DNA from: Brevibacterium sp. XM4083
GTDB taxonomy: Bacteria > Actinomycetota > Actinomycetes > Actinomycetales > Brevibacteriaceae
Assembly (NCBI RefSeq): GCF_006489205.2
Contig: NZ_VFYR02000003.1
Location: 303,462 to 367,461 of the forward strand
Reading direction: 5' to 3'
DNA length: 64,000 bases
Numbering within the stretch: the first letter of the stretch is position 1; each line of letters begins with the position of its first letter. The translations under genes were made by a program, and so were the position numbers. Shown here piece by piece: positions 60,287-64,000 of the stretch. Under the pieces are notes generated by a model. The model was not told where the DNA came from and did no database searches. It saw nothing but the letters and a program-made list of their open reading frames with translations.

Positions 60287-62188
60287 GTGGCCCGATTGTT
60301 CAATGACCCGAATGACTTCGTCGCCGATATGTCGCGCGGACTCAGCCTCGCCGCCGCGCGCTGGGTGCGCGCGGTGCCCGGCGGGGTCGTGCGCTCGACC
60401 CGCGCTGCCGCACCGACCGTCTCACTCGTCATCGGCGGCGGCAGCGGACACTTCCCCGCGTTCTCCGGTCTCGTCGGTCCCGGCCTCGCCCACGGCGCGG
60501 CGATGGGCAACGTCTTCGCCTCCCCGTCGACGAAGCAGATCCTCTCCGTCGCCCGCGCAAGCGACCAGGGCCGCGGCGTCCTCTTCAGCTACGGCAACTA
60601 CGCCGGCGACGTCCTCAACTTCGACCAGGCCCAGGAGCAGCTGCGCGCCGCGGGCATCGACACCCGCACCGTCGTCGTCACCGACGACATCTTCAGCGCC
60701 CCGGCCGACGAGATCGACCGCCGTCGCGGCATCGCCGGGGACCTCGCCGTCTTCAAGATCGCCGGCGCCGCCGCCGAAGCGGGCCTCGACCTCTCCGAGG
60801 TCGAACGCCTCGCCGCCTCGGCGAATGACCGCACCCGCTCGATCGGCGTCGCCTTCTCCGGCTGCACCCTGCCCGGCGCCGACGCTCCCCTCTTCACCGT
60901 CCCGGACGGGCGCATGGCCGTTGGCCTCGGCATCCACGGGGAACCCGGCATCGACGACGTTCCGCTGCCCTCCGCCTCGGAGCTCGCCGAGCTCCTCGTC
61001 ACCCGGCTCCTCTCCGAGGCGCCCGTGACGTCGGGACGGATCGTGCCCATCCTCAACGGCTTGGGCACCGTGAAATACGAGGAGCTCTACCTCCTCTACG
61101 GACTCATCGACCCGCTCCTGCGCGAAGCCGGACTCGTCATCGTCGACCCTGAGGTCGGCGAGTTCTGCACGAGCTTCGACATGGCAGGCCTCTCCCTCAC
61201 TCTCGTGTGGCTCGACGACGAACTCGCGCCCCTCTGGGACGCACCCTGCTCCTCGGCGGCCTTCACCCGCGGCGCCCTCGGCGTCGCCCACGAGAGAGTC
61301 GAGGACGACGACGCGACGACGGCCGACGCAGGAGACCGAGAGACCGCGACCCGAGACACCGCCGACCCAGACACCGCCGCGCCCGACACGTCCGCGCCGG
61401 CGGCGGCAGGCGGCGATGCCGGCGGCCCCCGCTCCACCGCCCGGTCGCGCGCGCTGGGCCGGGAGATCGCAGCGGTCCTCACCCGCATCGCCGGCGCCGT
61501 CGACGACGCCTCGGACGACCTCGGGCACCTCGACAGCATCGCCGGCGACGGCGACCACGGGATCGGCATGCAGCGCGGCTCGAAGGCCGCGGCCCTCGAA
61601 GCCGAAGCGGCCGCCGCCCACGACCAGTCGGCCGGCGCCGTCCTCCGCGTCGCCGGTGAGGCCTGGGCCGACGTCGGCGGCGGCACCTCCGGCGCCATCT
61701 GGGGGCGCATCCTCAGCTCACTCGCCGCAGCCGTCGACGACGACCCCACCCCCGAGGGCGTCGCCGCCGTGCTGGCGACCACCCTTGACGACGTCCGCGC
61801 GTTCGGAAAGGTCGAGGTCGGCGACAAGACCCTCGTCGATGCCCTGGCCCCCTTGGCCGACGAATTCGCCGAGGCGGTCGCCGAAGCCGCTGCCCCCGGC
61901 TCGGACAGCAGCGATCGAGCCGGCACCGGCCCGCTTCCCCGCGTCGCCGCAGCCGCCGCCCGCGCCGCGCATGCCGCCGACCGCGGCGCCGACTCCACCG
62001 CCGAGCTCGTCGCCCGCCGCGGCCGCGCCCGCTCCCACGGGGACAAGAGCCTCGGCACCCCCGACCCCGGCGCGGTCTCTCTGGCGATGATCGCCTCGGT
62101 GGTCGCCGAGGAACTCACCCGCCGCGCCGCCCCACTGACGACATCGCCACCCCTGGCGCCCACCGAAGGAAAGGCAACCCGATCATGA
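60287..62188 (+). CDS. Dihydroxyacetone/tetrulose kinase (DhaK-DhaL fusion)
   Basis: A 633-residue ATP-dependent kinase. DhaK domain residues 1-330: [15 protein letters not shown] and the covalent-substrate His H217 in [13 protein letters not shown] disordered Asp/Thr/Pro linker (about 335-390) follows. DhaL domain: [34 protein letters not shown] and [13 protein letters not shown] bind ATP-Mg. The operon partners point to D-erythrulose rather than dihydroxyacetone as substrate. GTG start with AAGGGG. First gene of a four-gene unit ending with GntR. Confidence 0.9.
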   Translation: MARLFNDPNDFVADMSRGLSLAAARWVRAVPGGVVRSTRAAAPTVSLVIGGGSGHFPAFSGLVGPGLAHGAAMGNVFASPSTKQILSVARASDQGRGVLFSYGNYAGDVLNFDQAQEQLRAAGIDTRTVVVTDDIFSAPADEIDRRRGIAGDLAVFKIAGAAAEAGLDLSEVERLAASANDRTRSIGVAFSGCTLPGADAPLFTVPDGRMAVGLGIHGEPGIDDVPLPSASELAELLVTRLLSEAPVTSGRIVPILNGLGTVKYEELYLLYGLIDPLLREAGLVIVDPEVGEFCTSFDMAGLSLTLVWLDDELAPLWDAPCSSAAFTRGALGVAHERVEDDDATTADAGDRETATRDTADPDTAAPDTSAPAAAGGDAGGPRSTARSRALGREIAAVLTRIAGAVDDASDDLGHLDSIAGDGDHGIGMQRGSKAAALEAEAAAAHDQSAGAVLRVAGEAWADVGGGTSGAIWGRILSSLAAAVDDDPTPEGVAAVLATTLDDVRAFGKVEVGDKTLVDALAPLADEFAEAVAEAAAPGSDSSDRAGTGPLPRVAAAAARAAHAADRGADSTAELVARRGRARSHGDKSLGTPDPGAVSLAMIASVVAEELTRRAAPLTTSPPLAPTEGKATRS

Positions 62189-62640
62189 CACTGCGAGTGG
62201 TCGTCGGCTCCGACGACGCGGGGTTCGACTACAAAGAGGTCATCAAGGCCGACCTCGAGGCCGATGAGCGCATCTCCGCGGTCACCGACGTCGGCGTCGA
62301 CGCACAGTCGCACACCTTCTATCCCTCGATCGCCACCGCCGCCGCGGAGATCGTCGCGCGCGGCGACGCCGACCGCGCGATCCTCATCTGCGGGACCGGA
62401 CTGGGCGTGGCGATCGCGGCGAACAAGGTCAAGGGCATCCGCGCGGCCACCGCACACGACTCCTTCAGCGTCGAACGCTCCGTGCTCTCCAACGACGCCC
62501 AGGTCCTCTGCATGGGCCAGCGCGTCATCGGCGTCGAACTCGCCCGGCGCCTGGCACACGAATGGATCGGCTACACGTTCGACCCGACGAGCGCCTCGAA
62601 CGACAAGGTCGCCGAGATCAGCGCATACGAGTCCCGCTGA
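62185..62640 (+). CDS. RpiB/LacAB-family sugar-phosphate isomerase (EryI/DerI type)
   Basis: A 151-residue isomerase overlapping the kinase stop (ATGA). Catalytic C69 is in [11 protein letters not shown] and H91 in [14 protein letters not shown]. In ribose-5-phosphate isomerase B the N-terminal active-site motif is GxDHAG; here it is GSDDAG, so the usual His is Asp. This variation and the neighbouring kinase suggest a tetrose/tetrulose phosphate isomerase converting erythrulose-4-phosphate to erythrose-4-phosphate, rather than ribose-5-phosphate isomerase. Confidence 0.85.
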   Translation: MTLRVVVGSDDAGFDYKEVIKADLEADERISAVTDVGVDAQSHTFYPSIATAAAEIVARGDADRAILICGTGLGVAIAANKVKGIRAATAHDSFSVERSVLSNDAQVLCMGQRVIGVELARRLAHEWIGYTFDPTSASNDKVAEISAYESR

Positions 62641-62643
62641 CCC

Positions 62644-63438
62644 ATGGACGCGGTCACCTCTCCCCTGCCCGATCGGCTCCTCGGCACGAGCCTGAAGATG
62701 TACTTCGGCCACCGGCAGACCCTCGACTGGCTCGCCGAGGTGACCGCGCTGACCCGTGACCACCCGGCGGTCACCTCGGGTGCGACAGGGCTCTTCCTCC
62801 TCCCGCAGTTCCCCTCGATCCCTGCGTGCCTCGCGGCCGCAGGCCCCGTGCTCATCGGCGCGCAGAACGTCGCCGCCCACGACTCCGGGGCCTGGACCGG
62901 CGAGGTCTCGGCCGCCGTGCTCGCCGAACTCGGGTGCCGGTTCGCAGAGATCGGGCACGCCGAGCGCCGCCGCCACTTCTCCGAGACCGAAGGCCTCATC
63001 AGGGAGAAGACCGCGACCGCCCTGCGTCACGGACTCATCCCCGTCCTCTGCGTCGGGGAGGTCGACGCGGTCCCGGCTGAGGAGGCCGCCGCCGAGGTGA
63101 TGGTCCAGATCCGCTCGGCCCTGCCGACCGCGACCGCCGAGCTGCCCCGCCCGCTCACCGTCGTCATCGCCTACGAACCGGTGTGGGCGATCGGGGCCGC
63201 CGAGCCGGCGGATCCCGACCACATCGCCGCGGTGTGCACCGTCGTGCGCTCGCGCACCCGCGCCCAGTACCCCGGCCTCGACTTCCGTCTCATCTACGGC
63301 GGCAGCGCCCGACCCGGCCTGCTCACCCGCCTCGGAGCTGCCGTCGACGGTCTCTTCCTCGGACGCTTCGCCCACGACCCGGCAGCGCTCCCGGCGATCC
63401 TCGACGAGCTCCCCGACGTCATTAAGCTGTCCCCATGA
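62644..63438 (+). CDS. Triosephosphate-isomerase-family protein (tetrulose-phosphate isomerase likely)
   Basis: A 264-residue TIM barrel with the three catalytic residues K18 (SLKMYFGH), H105 (EIGHAERRRHF) and E178 (AYEPVWAIG), and phosphate loop YGGSARPG. It is a divergent TPI paralogue, not the central glycolytic one. Its place between RpiB-like and GntR genes matches EryH/LerI-type isomerases of tetritol pathways that act on L-erythrulose-1-phosphate. It overlaps the GntR gene by ATGA. Confidence 0.88.
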   Translation: MDAVTSPLPDRLLGTSLKMYFGHRQTLDWLAEVTALTRDHPAVTSGATGLFLLPQFPSIPACLAAAGPVLIGAQNVAAHDSGAWTGEVSAAVLAELGCRFAEIGHAERRRHFSETEGLIREKTATALRHGLIPVLCVGEVDAVPAEEAAAEVMVQIRSALPTATAELPRPLTVVIAYEPVWAIGAAEPADPDHIAAVCTVVRSRTRAQYPGLDFRLIYGGSARPGLLTRLGAAVDGLFLGRFAHDPAALPAILDELPDVIKLSP

Positions 63439-64000
63439 GTTCACTCCCCGAGATCCGCCGCCCCGACATCGAGAGGCGCGGCCTGCGCGACCACGTCTAC
63501 GATCACATCCTCGAGATCCTCCTCACCGGTGAGCTGACCGCCGGCGAGCGCGTCTCCATCGACGGCCTGGCCCGGCTCCTCGACGTCTCCCCGACGCCCG
63601 TGCGCGAAGCCCTCGTCGACCTCGAGCGCACCGGCCTCGTCGTCCGCGAAGCCCTCCGCGGCTACCGGGTGGCACCGCCGCTCGACCGGGAGCAGCTCGA
63701 CGAGCTCTTCGTCGCCCGTGAGACCATCGAGACCGCGGCGACACGGCTCGCCACCCCCGCCGACGACGCGTTCCTCCGTGCGCTCGAGGACGCCCACGCC
63801 GAGCACGAGAAGTCCGGCGTCCGCGTCCGCGAGGCGGCCCGCACCGCTGCGGAGTCGGCCGAGGATCCCGACGCAGCCCGGCACATCGAAGTCGCCGCCG
63901 CGCAGGACTACTACGCGAAGGACCGCGCGTTCCACAGTGCCATCCTCGAGAGCTGCGGCAACCGCTACCTCATGAAGATGTCGGCCGACCTCGGCGCCCA
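63435..64000 (+). CDS. GntR-family (FCD) regulator, 3' end outside the window
   Basis: The frame from ATG 63435 runs open to the window end (188 codons). Residues 15-80 are the winged HTH (LRDHVYDHILEILLTGELTA, LARLLDVSPTPVREALVDLE). The FCD ligand domain begins near LFVARETIETAATRLA and continues past 64000. It overlaps the TPI-like gene by four bases and likely regulates this operon, perhaps at the 60242 palindrome. Confidence 0.85.
   Translation, partial: MSSLPEIRRPDIERRGLRDHVYDHILEILLTGELTAGERVSIDGLARLLDVSPTPVREALVDLERTGLVVREALRGYRVAPPLDREQLDELFVARETIETAATRLATPADDAFLRALEDAHAEHEKSGVRVREAARTAAESAEDPDAARHIEVAAAQDYYAKDRAFHSAILESCGNRYLMKMSADLGA

Noticed and set aside
61096..63444. 782-codon minus-strand frame
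   Set aside because: Antisense to the kinase, RpiB-like and TPI-like genes; low-complexity composition and no recognisable domain.

Overview
The window is chromosomal DNA from a high-GC actinobacterium. Evidence is the roughly 70% GC coding sequence with G/C third codon positions, frequent 4-bp stop/start overlaps (ATGA, GTGA), GTG and TTG starts, and long antisense open frames that are only compositional shadows. The gene content (catechol branch of the beta-ketoadipate pathway, many amidohydrolases, APC/NCS1/MHS transporters, a tetrulose kinase operon) fits a soil or cheese/skin Micrococcales such as Brevibacterium. The genus is an inference. I saw no rRNA, tRNA, CRISPR array, transposase or phage gene.

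Layout. 1-1071: small HTH/membrane-protein operon running leftward, with the start of a third gene at the left edge. 1072-4463: a catechol operon (20-codon leader, LysR regulator, catB, catC, catA) closed by a strong hairpin. 4476-8148: Zn alcohol dehydrogenase, secreted lipase and a DUF1345 membrane protein. 8301-13635: a LysR/MHS transporter/M20 hydrolase/amidase operon. 13870-14412: a P-loop kinase-like gene broken by one in-frame TAG. 14431-20150: PLP aminotransferase, then an APC permease/dimethylformamidase-like/cupin operon facing a TetR gene across twin operators. 20190-28374: nitrilase, tiny membrane protein plus NCS1 permease, Zn dehydrogenase, TetR, cupin, FAD amine oxidase and a second aminotransferase, including a 461-bp spacer with a 27-bp hairpin and a 19-bp tandem repeat.

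28417-37273: a cytosolic beta-helix protein, CsbD and GlsB/YeaQ stress proteins, a DNA-binding repeat protein, an acyl-CoA synthetase facing a GAF-LuxR regulator, and a SNF2 ATPase. 37281-43155: a visibly lower-GC (about 55% in sampled lines) catabolic island with an AbgB-like M20 hydrolase, YtcJ-like amidohydrolase, MHS transporter and a double-domain Lrp regulator. 43562-45813: CDF transporter and DUF2891 protein. 45950-47306: a second lower-GC islet holding a Nudix hydrolase overlapping a modification-dependent-type HNH nuclease, which I consider the best candidate for an undescribed (defence) module. 47511-55301: fumaryl/mesaconyl-CoA-hydratase-like protein with acyl-CoA dehydrogenase, an atypical Nramp-like transporter, AhpD-like, GNAT, pirin, glutaminase-STAS and MarR. 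55899-58235: PepSY and Met/His-rich membrane proteins, suggesting metal or haem handling. 58321-60154: ketopantoate-reductase-like protein and TetR. 60242-64000: a tetrulose/dihydroxyacetone kinase operon with RpiB-like and TPI-like isomerases and a GntR regulator cut by the window end.

Most units are small catabolic cassettes of transporter, hydrolase or oxidase, and a divergent or co-transcribed regulator. A striking background feature is the frequency of the 9-mer CGCCGAGGC on both strands; inverted copies build at least one terminator.
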